Assembly: GCF_003660445.1 (NCBI RefSeq) | Contig: NZ_QZVQ01000009.1 | Coordinates: 204,210 to 268,209, forward strand | From: Croceibacterium ferulae | GTDB taxonomy: Bacteria; Pseudomonadota; Alphaproteobacteria; Sphingomonadales; Sphingomonadaceae | Length of the DNA stretch: 64,000 bases | Direction of reading: 5' to 3' | In this document: positions 52,025 through 60,628 of the stretch, one piece after another | Position numbering within the stretch: the stretch's first letter is position 1 | Layout: every line of letters starts with the position of its first letter | The notes under the pieces: generated by a model | Told to the model about the DNA's origin: nothing | The model's input: the letters and a program-made list of their open reading frames with translations, nothing else | Database searches by the model: none | Position numbers and translations under genes: made by a program

Positions 52025-52702
52025 ATGACTGATCGACTGAATACCATTTTCGGATGGGTCTTGTTTGCCGGGATCGTGGCGCTGGGCCTGTCTGTCGTCA
52101 GCGGATTGTATTTCCGGGCGGACCATCCGGAACGGCCTGAACAGCTGGGCTATGTGATCGAAGGCGTGGAGGAGGAAGGCGCCGGCGAAGGGCCGGACCT
52201 CGCCACCCTGCTGGCTGCCGCCACGCCCGAGGCCGGAGAGGCCGTGTTCGCCAAGTGCACCGCCTGCCACACCATAGCGCAGGGCGGGCCGAACCAGATC
52301 GGCCCCAATCTGTGGGCGGTCCTGGGCAAGCCGATCGGCAAGCACGCGGCGGGGTTCGCCTATTCCAGCGACCTGTCCGGCAAGGGTGGGGAATGGACGT
52401 ATGAAGCGATGAACGACTGGCTGGCATCCCCGCGCGCCTTTGCCAGCGGCACCAAGATGAGCTTCGCCGGCCTGTCCAAGCCGGAGGATCGCGCCGCCGT
52501 TATCCGCTACCTGTATGACAATGGTGGCGGTCCGCCGCTGCCGACGCCTGAGGCCGCTGTCGAGGAAGCGCCTGCCGAAGACGCGCAGCCCGATGATGCC
52601 GATGCCGGTGCCCCACCGGCGGACAGCGCCGCGGCTGCCGGTGCGGTGGCGTCCGAGGAACCATCGGACGATACCACCTCCGTCAACGGCAAGGGTAACT
52701 GA
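52025..52702 (+). CDS. Membrane-anchored c-type cytochrome
   Basis: An electron carrier of 225 residues. A single uncleaved N-terminal membrane helix (FGWVLFAGIVALGLSVVSGLYF) anchors it to the inner membrane, with the haem domain in the periplasm. The haem motif is FAKCTACHT, the axial methionine is in TKMSFAG, and GPNLWAVLGKPIGKHAAGFAYS is typical of class I CycM/cytochrome c552-like proteins that connect the bc1 complex and oxidases. A tail of about 50 residues rich in Ala, Glu, Asp and Pro ends the protein. ATG at 52025 is chosen; an upstream TTG at 52010 is less likely. It converges on rlmE. Confidence 0.92.
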   Translation: MTDRLNTIFGWVLFAGIVALGLSVVSGLYFRADHPERPEQLGYVIEGVEEEGAGEGPDLATLLAAATPEAGEAVFAKCTACHTIAQGGPNQIGPNLWAVLGKPIGKHAAGFAYSSDLSGKGGEWTYEAMNDWLASPRAFASGTKMSFAGLSKPEDRAAVIRYLYDNGGGPPLPTPEAAVEEAPAEDAQPDDADAGAPPADSAAAAGAVASEEPSDDTTSVNGKGN

Positions 52703-52715
52703 GCTTTATCAGGGC

Positions 52716-52738
52716 GGCGGGATCACTCCCGCCCTTTG
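52716..52738 (+). terminator. Terminator of the cytochrome c gene, overlapping the rlmE end
   Basis: GGCGGGA (52716-52722) pairs with TCCCGCC (52727-52733) over TCAC, followed by CTTTG. It begins 14 bases after the cytochrome stop and extends into the last codons of the convergent rlmE. Confidence 0.6.
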
Positions 52739-53388
52739 AAGCCCTGCGCGATCACGTACCATTCGGAACTGCCCTTGCGGCTGGCCGGCGGCTTGGCGTG
52801 TTTCACGGTGCGGAAGTGGCGCTTCAGCAGCGTCAGCAGATCCGCGTCGGTGCCGCCGGCCAGCACCTTGGCCACGAAGGCTCCGTCGGGCGCCAGCACG
52901 CTGATCGCGAAGTCGGCCGCGGTCTCGACCAGGCCCATCGTGCGCAGGTGATCGGTCTGGCGGTGGCCGACCGTGTTCGCCGCCATGTCCGACAGGACCA
53001 GATCGGGCGGGCCGTCCAGCGCTGCCATCAGGGCACCGGGCGCGGCATCCGCCATGAAGTCCATCTGCAGGATGGTGACGCCCTCGATCGGCTCCACCTC
53101 CAGCAGATCGATGCCCACGATCGCGGCGCGGGGCGACACCTTGCGCACCACCTGGCTCCACCCGCCCGGCGCGATGCCCAAATCGACCACGCGCCGGGCA
53201 CCTTTCAGCAGCGGGAACTTCTCGTCCAGCTCGATCAGCTTGTAGGCGGCACGGCTGCGATAGCCTTCCGCCCTGGCCTGCTTGACATAGGGGTCGTTCA
53301 ACTGGCGCTCCAGCCAGCGGACCGACGATGCGGTGCGCCCGCGCGCGGTCTTCACGCGGCGGTCCGCGTCCTGTCCGGATCTGCTCAT
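52723..53388 (-). CDS. rlmE: 23S rRNA (uridine 2552-2-prime-O)-methyltransferase
   Basis: Methylates the A-loop uridine of 23S rRNA late in 50S assembly; cytoplasmic. The 221-residue RrmJ/FtsJ-type enzyme has [14 protein letters not shown] (catalytic lysine), [15 protein letters not shown] (SAM-binding loop), [12 protein letters not shown] (catalytic aspartate) and FVAKVLAGG (second catalytic lysine). The end has the usual [19 protein letters not shown] segment. It lies eight bases after the Ppx/GppA gene on the same strand, a pairing often seen in alphaproteobacteria. Confidence 0.95.
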   Translation of the reverse strand: MSRSGQDADRRVKTARGRTASSVRWLERQLNDPYVKQARAEGYRSRAAYKLIELDEKFPLLKGARRVVDLGIAPGGWSQVVRKVSPRAAIVGIDLLEVEPIEGVTILQMDFMADAAPGALMAALDGPPDLVLSDMAANTVGHRQTDHLRTMGLVETAADFAISVLAPDGAFVAKVLAGGTDADLLTLLKRHFRTVKHAKPPASRKGSSEWYVIAQGFKGRE

Positions 53389-53395
53389 ATGCTTT

Positions 53396-54592
53396 TCACC
53401 TCTGGCCGATGCGGCGCAATGCCGCCTGAGCCATCTGCCCCTCGACGTCGGCCGACATCAGGGAGCGCAGAATGCCTTCGCGAATGCCGCGATCAGCCAC
53501 GCCCAGGCGCGGCGCGGGCCAGATATCCAGGATCGCGTCCAGTATGGCGCAGCCTGCCACGACCAGATCGGCGCGTTCGTTGCCGATGCACGGCAGGGTG
53601 CGCCGTTCGGCCGGGCTCATCCCGGACAGGCGCGTGGTGATCTGGCGCATCGCGGCGCTGGGCACGACCAGCCCGTCCACCGCGCGCCGATCATACTGCG
53701 GCAGCGCCAGATGCAGGCTGGCCAGCGTGGTGACGGTGCCGCTGGTCCCCAGCAGGCGCAGATCGGGCGTGCGATGGGGGCCGATCCGCTTGGCGAAGTC
53801 GGCGAAGCTGTCCGCCACCATGCCGCGCATCGCGGCATAGCGTTCCAGCAGCGCCGACGTGCCTTCGGGTTCGGGCACCATGGTTTCCGTGAGCGAAACG
53901 ACACCCCACGGCACGCTCTGCCAGTCGAGGATGCGCGGCACGGGCGCACCGGGCTCGATCAGCACCAGTTCGGTCGAACCGCCGCCGATGTCGAAGATCA
54001 CCGCCGGGCCGATCCCGCTTTCCAGCAGGATGTGGCACCCCAGCACCGCGAGACGCGCTTCTTCCTGGGCGGAGATGATGTCGAGCAGGATGCCGGTTTC
54101 CTGCCGCACCCGCTCGATGAAGGCCGGACCGTTGGTGGCGCGTCGGCAGGCTTCCGTAGCGACCGAGCGGGCAAGGTGGACGTTGCGGCGGCGGAGCTTC
54201 TCCGCACAGATCCGCAGCGCGGAGACCGCCCGGTCCATGGCGGCCTCGCTCAACTGGCCGCTCTGCGCCAGGCCTTCGCCCAAGCGCACCACGCGGCTGA
54301 AGGCGTCGATGACGGTGAAGTTCTCGCCCTGCGGCCGGGCGATCAGCAGCCGGCAATTGTTGGTGCCAAGATCGATCGCGGCATAGGCCTGCCGCGCGCC
54401 GGGACCATCATGCCGCGGCGGCAGCGTTTCGGCGGGCATGGCGCCGCCTGGTCCGGTCTCGCTGTCAGATCCGGCGGTGCGCAGATGAGCGGCAGGCCGG
54501 TATCGGCCGCTGCCCCTGTCTCCCACTCGGGGTCCGGCCTCCGCCCGCGCCGGCTCCCTACGTTGCACTGCCGGCGGAGGAACATCCGCCAT
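53396..54592 (-). CDS. Ppx/GppA-family phosphatase
   Basis: An ASKHA-fold phosphatase of about 398 residues, either exopolyphosphatase or guanosine pentaphosphatase, thus linked to polyphosphate or ppGpp turnover. [18 protein letters not shown] and [17 protein letters not shown] are the phosphate-binding loops; [17 protein letters not shown] and [13 protein letters not shown] are further family marks. An extra N-terminal stretch of about 65 residues rich in Pro, Ala and Arg precedes the fold. ATG 54592 is chosen; an in-frame GTG at 54634 is possible. At this length it lacks the C-terminal HD domain of E. coli Ppx. It is the first gene of a pair with rlmE. Confidence 0.9.
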   Translation of the reverse strand: MADVPPPAVQRREPARAEAGPRVGDRGSGRYRPAAHLRTAGSDSETGPGGAMPAETLPPRHDGPGARQAYAAIDLGTNNCRLLIARPQGENFTVIDAFSRVVRLGEGLAQSGQLSEAAMDRAVSALRICAEKLRRRNVHLARSVATEACRRATNGPAFIERVRQETGILLDIISAQEEARLAVLGCHILLESGIGPAVIFDIGGGSTELVLIEPGAPVPRILDWQSVPWGVVSLTETMVPEPEGTSALLERYAAMRGMVADSFADFAKRIGPHRTPDLRLLGTSGTVTTLASLHLALPQYDRRAVDGLVVPSAAMRQITTRLSGMSPAERRTLPCIGNERADLVVAGCAILDAILDIWPAPRLGVADRGIREGILRSLMSADVEGQMAQAALRRIGQR

Positions 54593-54732
54593 TATGTCAT
54601 TCGCCTTATCGTTCTTGCCGACCGCAATCGGCACCTGAAGCAGAGGCTAGCGAATGGATGGGGTAGGGGCAAGGGTGACAGGGATCGCCACCAGGGCACA
54701 CAGTGCGCCGGCGACCCGCGCAATGCCCTGTA

Positions 54733-55224
54733 TCAGGCCGCCTGCGCGTTGGTCATCTGGTAGAACACTCCGCTTTCATCCTGTCCGGTCAGCACCAGCG
54801 TTCCTTCGAACGTGGCGACACCGTTCCTGACCGCGACCGGGCCGGTGGTACGCACTTCGATGAACTGGTCGGGCGCGGGGTTCAGGTGGAACGGGCAATC
54901 GGGCGGGTAGGCCAGCAGCACGAAATGCGTCTGCCGCGCGCTGTTCTGCAGCGGCATCATGTAGCCGGCGACCTTGATCCGCCGACCGCCCAGCGCGCGC
55001 ACCGACTGCGGGAACTTCGGCTTGCTGTAGATGATGCCGCCGGAGGTCCGCTGCTCCTCCTCCGTGGATTCCAGCAGCGCCCAGGATGTTCCGCCCGGCG
55101 GGGTGCGCGCGGGCTGCCACACGGATTCGGACGGGCGCAGTGCCGGGCTGCGCTGTGCCTGGGCCGGCACGATGGCGGTGCCGAGCGCCAGAGCTGCGAA
55201 ACCGATGGTGAGGGGCAGTTTCAT
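54733..55224 (-). CDS. DUF3299-family exported protein
   Basis: An exported protein of 163 residues with a signal peptide ending at VPAQAQ. The DUF3299 core is recognisable: SWALLES near the start, RALGGRRIKVAGYMMPLQN, FVLLAYPPDCPFHLNPAPDQFIEV, and a final GTLVLT strand with a downstream FYQMTNAQA. In other proteobacteria this family travels with a LolD-like ATPase and FtsX-like permease, and in Pseudomonas such a set is reported under zinc (Zur) control. Here the ATPase and permease genes are divergent, starting 206 bases away. A role in metal homeostasis or cell-envelope protein transport is an inference. Confidence 0.8.
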   Translation of the reverse strand: MKLPLTIGFAALALGTAIVPAQAQRSPALRPSESVWQPARTPPGGTSWALLESTEEEQRTSGGIIYSKPKFPQSVRALGGRRIKVAGYMMPLQNSARQTHFVLLAYPPDCPFHLNPAPDQFIEVRTTGPVAVRNGVATFEGTLVLTGQDESGVFYQMTNAQAA

Positions 55225-55338
55225 GATGGAAAACTCTGCTGATCTGCGCCGTCTGGCAGCGTGCTTCGATCACATAGCTGCTGCCGGACCGCCGGGGAGT
55301 CAATCTGGCCAGCCATGACAGACCGGTCGACCGTTGCA

Positions 55339-55365
55339 ATGGTGGTTATAATGTCACATCACCAT
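55339..55365. promoter_or_regulatory. Inverted repeat in the DUF3299 / ABC divergent promoter region
   Basis: ATGGTG (55339-55344) pairs with CACCAT (55360-55365). Between them, GTTATAATGTCAC (55345-55357) weakly resembles the GTTATA-N-TATAAC form of alphaproteobacterial Zur boxes, with four of six half-site pairs kept. The position suits control of both units. This is a candidate only. Confidence 0.35.
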
Positions 55366-55429
55366 GTCGGGTCGCTGAACGAGGTGATGATGGTGCACGC
55401 TGACACATGGATCTGGGACGGCGACGCGC

Positions 55430-56116
55430 ATGGCTGATGCTGCTGGTACCCCCGAGGCGGCGGCGCCGGTGCTGGTGATTGCCGGCCTGCGCCACGATTA
55501 CGGCAGCGCCGCGGTGCTGCGCGATTTCTCCTTCAGCGCCGCCTGCGGGCAGCACAGCCTGCTGCTCGGCCCGTCCGGCAGCGGCAAGACGACGCTGATC
55601 AACCTGATCGCCGGCCTGCTGGCGGTGCGGCACGGCTCCATCCGCATTGCCGGCGAGCTGATGGCGGGCACACCTGCCGCCCGTGACGATCTGCGCCGGC
55701 GGCGGATCGGCATCATTTTCCAGACGCTGCGCCTGGTGGAGGCGCTGTCGGTGACGGCGAACCTGCGGCTGGCGCAGAAGCTGGCCGGCCGGGCGCCGGA
55801 CGAAGCGGAGATCGCCCGGCTGCTGGACGAGGTCGGTCTGGCCCATCGCGCCGGTGCCCGCCCCCGCGCGCTGAGCCAGGGGGAGGCGCAGCGCGCCGCC
55901 GTGGCGCGGGCGCTGGTCGGCCGGCCCGACCTGCTGATCGCGGACGAGCCGACATCGGCGCTGGACGATGCCAATGCGGAACGGATCGCCCGGCTGCTGG
56001 TCGGCACGGCCGATGCGCATGGCTCCACCCTGCTGATCGCGACCCATGATGCGCGGCTGAAGGCGCATATTCCCCATGCGTTGGTGCTGACGCCGATTGC
56101 GGCGGAGGCGGCGTGA
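55430..56116 (+). CDS. ABC transporter ATP-binding protein (LolD/MacB type)
   Basis: A 228-residue ABC ATPase. Walker A is LLGPSGSGKTTLINLIAG, the Q-loop GIIFQTLRLVEAL, the signature ALSQGEAQRAAVARAL (LSQGE rather than LSGGE), and Walker B LLIADEPTSALD. The compact size and short Q-loop context place it with LolD/MacB/FtsE-like ATPases that serve FtsX-type permeases. Its stop overlaps the permease start by four bases (ATGA), so the two form one complex. It is divergent from the DUF3299 gene. Confidence 0.93.
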   Translation: MADAAGTPEAAAPVLVIAGLRHDYGSAAVLRDFSFSAACGQHSLLLGPSGSGKTTLINLIAGLLAVRHGSIRIAGELMAGTPAARDDLRRRRIGIIFQTLRLVEALSVTANLRLAQKLAGRAPDEAEIARLLDEVGLAHRAGARPRALSQGEAQRAAVARALVGRPDLLIADEPTSALDDANAERIARLLVGTADAHGSTLLIATHDARLKAHIPHALVLTPIAAEAA

Positions 56117-57360
56117 TGTTGGGCCTCGCCATTGCCTATCTGCGCGACCGGGCGCTGACGACGTTCCTCAACGTGCTGCTGCTGGCGCTGGCCGTGGCCA
56201 CGCTGGCGATCCTGCTGCTGTTCTCCAGCCAGATTGGCACCCGGTTCGAACGCGATGCCGCCGGGGTGGAGCTGGTGGTCGGGGCCAAGGGCTCCCCGCT
56301 GCAGCTGATCCTGTCCAGCCTGTACCAGATCGACGCGCCGACCGGGAACATCCCGCTGGCGAGTCTGGCCTTCCTGCGCAGCAACCGGGCGGTGGCGCAG
56401 GCGATCCCGTTGGCACTGGGCGACCAGTTCCAGGGATTTCGGATCGTCGGGACTGAGCCGGCCTATGCCGATCTGTACGGTGCCGAATTCGCCGAAGGGC
56501 GGATGTTCGCCGATGCCCAGGAGGCGGTGATCGGCGCAGAGGTCGCGCGGGCGACAGGCATGGGGCTGGGCCAGCGCTTCGTGGGCAGTCACGGGCTCTC
56601 GGCCGGCGAAACGGAGCATGACCATGCACCCTTCATGGCGGTGGGCATCCTGCAGCCGACCGGCACGGTGATCGACCGGCTGGTGCTGGTGGACGTTCCG
56701 TCCATCTGGGACGCGCATGGCATTCATTACGGGGAAGAGGCGGCCGGTGAAGAACATGCCCGGCACGACGAGCATGAGAGTCATCAGGAGCATGCCGGCG
56801 AAGCGGGCATGACGCCGGAGATCACCGCGGTTCTGGTGAAGTATCGCAGCGCGTTTGGCGCCGTGAGCGTGCCGGGCATGATCAATCGCCAGACCGACAT
56901 GCAGGCAGCGGTGCCGGCGGTGGAGACCGCACGGCTGCTGGGTCTGCTGGGCGCGGGCGTGGAGGGGGCGCGGATCTTTGCCTGGCTGCTGGCGGCGACC
57001 GGCGGCCTGTCCATTTTCGTTGCGCTGCTGCAAGCGGCCAATGCACGCGAAGGAGAGCTGGCCCTGCTGCGCGTGATGGGCGCCACGCGGGCGCAGCTGT
57101 TCGGCACGATCGTGATGGAGGCGTTGCTGATCGCCGTCGTCGGATGCGCGCTGGGCCTGCTGCTGGGGCATGGCGCACTGGCGCTGGCCATGGGTGCGTC
57201 CGACACTCTGCGCGAGGTGGGCATCAGCGCCTGGCTGCTGCATCCGGGCGAGCTTGCCATCGTGGCGGCGGTGCTGGGGATTGCGCTGTCCGCGGCGCTG
57301 ATCCCGGCACTGCGCGTGGTGCGGACCGATCTGGCGGTGACGCTGGCACGCACCCGCTAG
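56113..57360 (+). CDS. FtsX-type ABC transporter permease with histidine-rich periplasmic loop
   Basis: A 415-residue MacB/FtsX-like permease: one membrane helix at the N-terminus (TTFLNVLLLALAVATLAILLLF), a large periplasmic domain, and three helices at the C-terminus (IFAWLLAATGGLSIFVALLQA, EALLIAVVGCALGLLLGHG, ELAIVAAVLGIALSAALIPAL). The periplasmic domain holds the histidine clusters ETEHDHAPF and, near residues 214-232, EEHARHDEHESHQEHAGE, which look able to bind Zn or Cu. Partner of the ATPase just upstream. The metal-rich loop, together with the DUF3299 neighbour, suggests a zinc-related system; lipoprotein transport is the other option. Confidence 0.9.
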   Translation: MMLGLAIAYLRDRALTTFLNVLLLALAVATLAILLLFSSQIGTRFERDAAGVELVVGAKGSPLQLILSSLYQIDAPTGNIPLASLAFLRSNRAVAQAIPLALGDQFQGFRIVGTEPAYADLYGAEFAEGRMFADAQEAVIGAEVARATGMGLGQRFVGSHGLSAGETEHDHAPFMAVGILQPTGTVIDRLVLVDVPSIWDAHGIHYGEEAAGEEHARHDEHESHQEHAGEAGMTPEITAVLVKYRSAFGAVSVPGMINRQTDMQAAVPAVETARLLGLLGAGVEGARIFAWLLAATGGLSIFVALLQAANAREGELALLRVMGATRAQLFGTIVMEALLIAVVGCALGLLLGHGALALAMGASDTLREVGISAWLLHPGELAIVAAVLGIALSAALIPALRVVRTDLAVTLARTR

Positions 57361-57416
57361 AGCCTGTGCTGGAACGGGTTTTGTTGCAAACTGTTACGGA
57401 GACGGGCGGATGCCGG

Positions 57417-57452
57417 CTGCAGGTGGCAGTTTTCATCCCCAGCAACCTGCAG
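57417..57452 (+). promoter_or_regulatory. Inverted repeat covering the glucose dehydrogenase ribosome site
   Basis: CTGCAGGT (57417-57424) pairs with ACCTGCAG (57445-57452) over 20 bases. The right arm includes the AG of the AGGAG ribosome site (57451-57455) that precedes the ATG at 57463. Folding could hide the ribosome site. The 102-base gap contains no clear promoter. Confidence 0.4.
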
Positions 57453-57462
57453 GAGTGCCGAT

Positions 57463-59853
57463 ATGACAAGAGCCCCATGGTCCGCGATCGCGCTGGGTGT
57501 GGTGATCGGGATTATCGGCGTGGTGCTTGCCATTGGCGGCGCCTGGCTCGCGGTTCTGGGTGGCTCCCTCTATTACCTCATCACCGGCGCGGCGATGATC
57601 GCGTCCGGCTGGTGGCTGCTGAAGGGTCAGCGGCGCGGCGGCTGGCTGTATGTCGGCATCGTTGTCCTGACCATCCTGTGGGCATTCTGGGAAACGGGCG
57701 GGCTCGCCTGGGCGCTGGTGCCGCGCGTAATCGCGCCGCTGGTGCTGCTGTTCCTGCTGATCCCGGTCATGGCGATGCTGACGGCGCGGCCGAACCGCTG
57801 GCGCATGGCAGGCGTCACCGCCGGCGTGCTGCTGCTGGTCTGCGTGGCGGGCGGGTTCGCCTTTACCCACGGGTACGACACGCCGCCGACCGGGCCGCTG
57901 CCGGCGTCGCGGGCACCGGGGATGGGCGACCCCTCGCTGGTGGCAACCGGTGGTGACTGGCCCGCCTATGGTGGCACCAACGCCGCCCGCCGCTACAGCC
58001 CCCTGACGCAGATCACGCCGGAGAATGTCGGCAAGCTGGAGCGTGCCTGGCTGATCCACACCCGCGATCTGCCCTCCAGCGTGGCGGAGGGCACCTATGG
58101 CGCGGAGAACACGCCGCTGAAGATCGGCGACACGCTGTATATCTGCACGCCCAAGAACATCATGCTGGCGCTGGATGCGGCCACCGGCGCGGAGCGGTGG
58201 CGGCATGACCCGAACGTGCCGGACGAGAACATCCCCTACACCGCCGCCTGCCGGGGAGTGGTCTATTATCAGGTGCCCGGCCTTGCCGCCGACGCGCCCT
58301 GCGCCACCCGGATCATCGAGGGCACGCTGGATGCACGGCTGATCGCGGTGGATGCGCGCAATGGCCGCCCATGCCCCGGCTTTGGCCAGAACGGCCAGAC
58401 CAGCATCACCACCGGCATGGGCGATGTGCCTCCGGGCTATGTCTCCATCACCTCCCCGCCGACATTGGTGCGTGGCGTGCTGGTGGTCGGCCATCAGGTG
58501 CTGGATGGGCAGGATCGCTGGGCGCCGTCGGGCGTGATCCAGGGCTTCGATGCGGTCACGGGTGAACTGCGTTGGGCGTGGGACATGGTGAACCCGCAAT
58601 GGGACGGCCTGCCGCCCGCCGGGCAGACCTTCGCCCGCGGCACGCCGAACATGTGGACTACCGCCAGCGGCGACGAGCAGCTGGGGCTGGTCTACCTGCC
58701 GATGGGCAACTCCGCCGGCGACTATTATAGCAAGAGTCGCCGTCCGGCGGAGAACGCCTTCGCCACCTCCATCGTTGCGATGGACGTCACCACCGGCAAG
58801 CCACGCTGGAGCTTCCAGGCGGTGAAGAAGGACGTTTGGGATTACGACTTTGGCGGCCAGGCGACCCTGATCGACTGGCCGGCTGCGAATGGCGGCGCGG
58901 CGGTGCCGGCGCTGCTGGTGCCCAGCAAGCAGGGTGACATCTATGTGCTGGACCGCCGCACCGGCCGCGCGCTGACGCCGATCGGCCAGATCCGCGTGCC
59001 GGGCGGCGGGGTGGAGCCGGAGGAACGCAGCCCCACGCAGATCGTGTCGCTGTGGCATACGCTGCGCAAGGCACCGCTGACGGAGCGGGACATGTGGGGC
59101 ATGAGCCCGATCGACCAGATGGTGTGCCGCATCCAATATCGCCGCGCATCATATCAGGGCTTCTTCACGCCGCCCGAGTCCGGGCAGCACTCCATCACCT
59201 ATCCCGGCTATAATGGCGGGACCGACTGGGGCGGCGTGGCGGTGGACCCGGCGCGCGGGATCATCGTCGCCAATTACAACGACATGCCCAATTACACGAC
59301 GCTCGTCCCGCGTGAGGAGGCCGACAAGCGCGGCTGGGCTCCGCGCGATCAGGCGCGAGGCGACATTGGCGGGGCGGAGGGCGCGGGCGATCCGCAGGCC
59401 AACACGCCGTTCGCCGTGAACGTCAATGCCGGTTGGCGGCTGCCCTTCACCGGAATGCTGTGCAAGCAGCCGCCCTATGGCGGGATCCGCGCGATCGACA
59501 TGCGCACCGGCGAGACGCTGTGGGATCGCGCCCTGGGTGAAGCGCGCACCAACGGGCCATTCGGCATCCCGTCGATGCTGCCGGTCCGGATCGGCACGCC
59601 AAACAATGGCGGTGCGGTGGTGACGGCCAGCGGGCTGGTGTTCATCGCCGCGGCGACCGACAATTTGATCCGGGCGATCGATCTGGATACCGGCAAGGTG
59701 GTGTGGAAGGACGTGCTGCCCGCAGGTGGGCAGGCGACGCCGATGATTTACGAGCAGAACGGCCGGCAATATGTGGTGATCTATGCCGGCGGGCACCATT
59801 TCATGGAAACGCCCGTGGGTGACGAGGTGATCGCCTACGCCCTGCCGCAGTAA
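57463..59853 (+). CDS. Membrane-bound PQQ-dependent glucose/quinate/shikimate-family dehydrogenase
   Basis: Oxidises glucose or a related sugar or polyol in the periplasm with PQQ and passes electrons to ubiquinone. The 796-residue length equals that of E. coli Gcd. Five membrane helices fill residues 1-140, followed by the eight-bladed quinoprotein propeller beginning GGDWPAYGGTNAARRYSPLTQI. Further marks are TGAERWRHDPNV, QSGINAP-like region replaced by a GVIQGFDAVTGELRWAWDM blade, DYDFGGQATLIDWP, and a closing GGHHFMETPVGDEVIAYALP. AGGAG precedes the ATG. No PQQ synthesis genes are in the window. Its exact substrate (glucose, quinate, shikimate or inositol) is open. Confidence 0.92.
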   Translation: MTRAPWSAIALGVVIGIIGVVLAIGGAWLAVLGGSLYYLITGAAMIASGWWLLKGQRRGGWLYVGIVVLTILWAFWETGGLAWALVPRVIAPLVLLFLLIPVMAMLTARPNRWRMAGVTAGVLLLVCVAGGFAFTHGYDTPPTGPLPASRAPGMGDPSLVATGGDWPAYGGTNAARRYSPLTQITPENVGKLERAWLIHTRDLPSSVAEGTYGAENTPLKIGDTLYICTPKNIMLALDAATGAERWRHDPNVPDENIPYTAACRGVVYYQVPGLAADAPCATRIIEGTLDARLIAVDARNGRPCPGFGQNGQTSITTGMGDVPPGYVSITSPPTLVRGVLVVGHQVLDGQDRWAPSGVIQGFDAVTGELRWAWDMVNPQWDGLPPAGQTFARGTPNMWTTASGDEQLGLVYLPMGNSAGDYYSKSRRPAENAFATSIVAMDVTTGKPRWSFQAVKKDVWDYDFGGQATLIDWPAANGGAAVPALLVPSKQGDIYVLDRRTGRALTPIGQIRVPGGGVEPEERSPTQIVSLWHTLRKAPLTERDMWGMSPIDQMVCRIQYRRASYQGFFTPPESGQHSITYPGYNGGTDWGGVAVDPARGIIVANYNDMPNYTTLVPREEADKRGWAPRDQARGDIGGAEGAGDPQANTPFAVNVNAGWRLPFTGMLCKQPPYGGIRAIDMRTGETLWDRALGEARTNGPFGIPSMLPVRIGTPNNGGAVVTASGLVFIAAATDNLIRAIDLDTGKVVWKDVLPAGGQATPMIYEQNGRQYVVIYAGGHHFMETPVGDEVIAYALPQ

Positions 59854-59860
59854 GCGGTGC

Positions 59861-60529
59861 TTAGTCCGCCGCGCCGACCCGCAGTGTCGGGTGGTAGCGG
59901 CGGGCGAAGGACACGAACAGGCCGATCAGCAGCGGCACCAGTGCCACCGATAGTACCACCTTGGCCAGCGCCTGGCCCGCGATCAGCGCGCCGATCGGGC
60001 GCACGCCGTAGAATGCCACCGTGATGAAGATCAGCGTGTCGACCACCTGGCTGATCATCGCCGCAATGGCGCCCGCCATCAGGCCGAAGCGCCCGGTATG
60101 TCCCGCCAGACGCGCGAACAGCACCACATTCAGCGTCATGGACACGCCATAAGCGATAATGCCCGCGACCATCAGCCGCGCGCTCTGCCCCAGCACGATG
60201 GGGAAGGCCTCTTTCGCAGGCTCGTACATCCCGGCATCGGTGGGCAGCTGGATGACCAGCCATGTCAGGCCGATCGCAGTGGCAAGCGGGATGAAGCCGA
60301 AGCGGACGAGCCGGCTGCCCGCCTCCTTTCCGTACAACCGGGTCACCGCGCTGGAGATCGCCACCAGCAGCAGGAAGGGCAGGATGCCGGCCTCTACTGC
60401 CAGGGGGCCGAGCGCGATCTGCTTTGATCCCAGCACGCCGGCGATGCAGGTCATTCCGCCATACAGCAGCGACATGGCGAACAGCGGCACGGGAATCGAG
60501 GCGGGCGGCATGGTGTCGATCGGCTTCAT
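59861..60529 (-). CDS. Queuosine precursor transporter (YhhQ/VUT family)
   Basis: An inner-membrane importer of 222 residues for preQ0/preQ1 or queuine, feeding tRNA queuosine modification. Family marks are MSLLYGGMTCIAGVLGSKQIAL, a charged RLYGKEAG loop, YGVSMTLNVVLFARLAGHTGR, and AAMISQVVDTLIFITVAFYG with the conserved QVVDT. Six membrane segments fit the family. The start at 60529 gives a normal N-terminus. I see no preQ1 riboswitch in the 99-base region upstream. It converges on the dehydrogenase with a 7-base gap and is divergent from the nucleoside transporter. Confidence 0.9.
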   Translation of the reverse strand: MKPIDTMPPASIPVPLFAMSLLYGGMTCIAGVLGSKQIALGPLAVEAGILPFLLLVAISSAVTRLYGKEAGSRLVRFGFIPLATAIGLTWLVIQLPTDAGMYEPAKEAFPIVLGQSARLMVAGIIAYGVSMTLNVVLFARLAGHTGRFGLMAGAIAAMISQVVDTLIFITVAFYGVRPIGALIAGQALAKVVLSVALVPLLIGLFVSFARRYHPTLRVGAAD

Positions 60530-60628
60530 CTTCCGCCCTATCCGTCACGCGCGGCGAAAAGGAAAGTGTGGACCCGCGCCGCCTGATCGGGGAAGAGGGC
60601 ACTTTCCAGGGCAGCAGAAACGGGGTCG

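Noticed and set aside
60530..60628. preQ1 riboswitch before the queuosine-precursor transporter
   Set aside because: The 99 bases lack the compact C-rich, A-rich tail pseudoknot of preQ1 riboswitches; only a GC-rich stem is possible.
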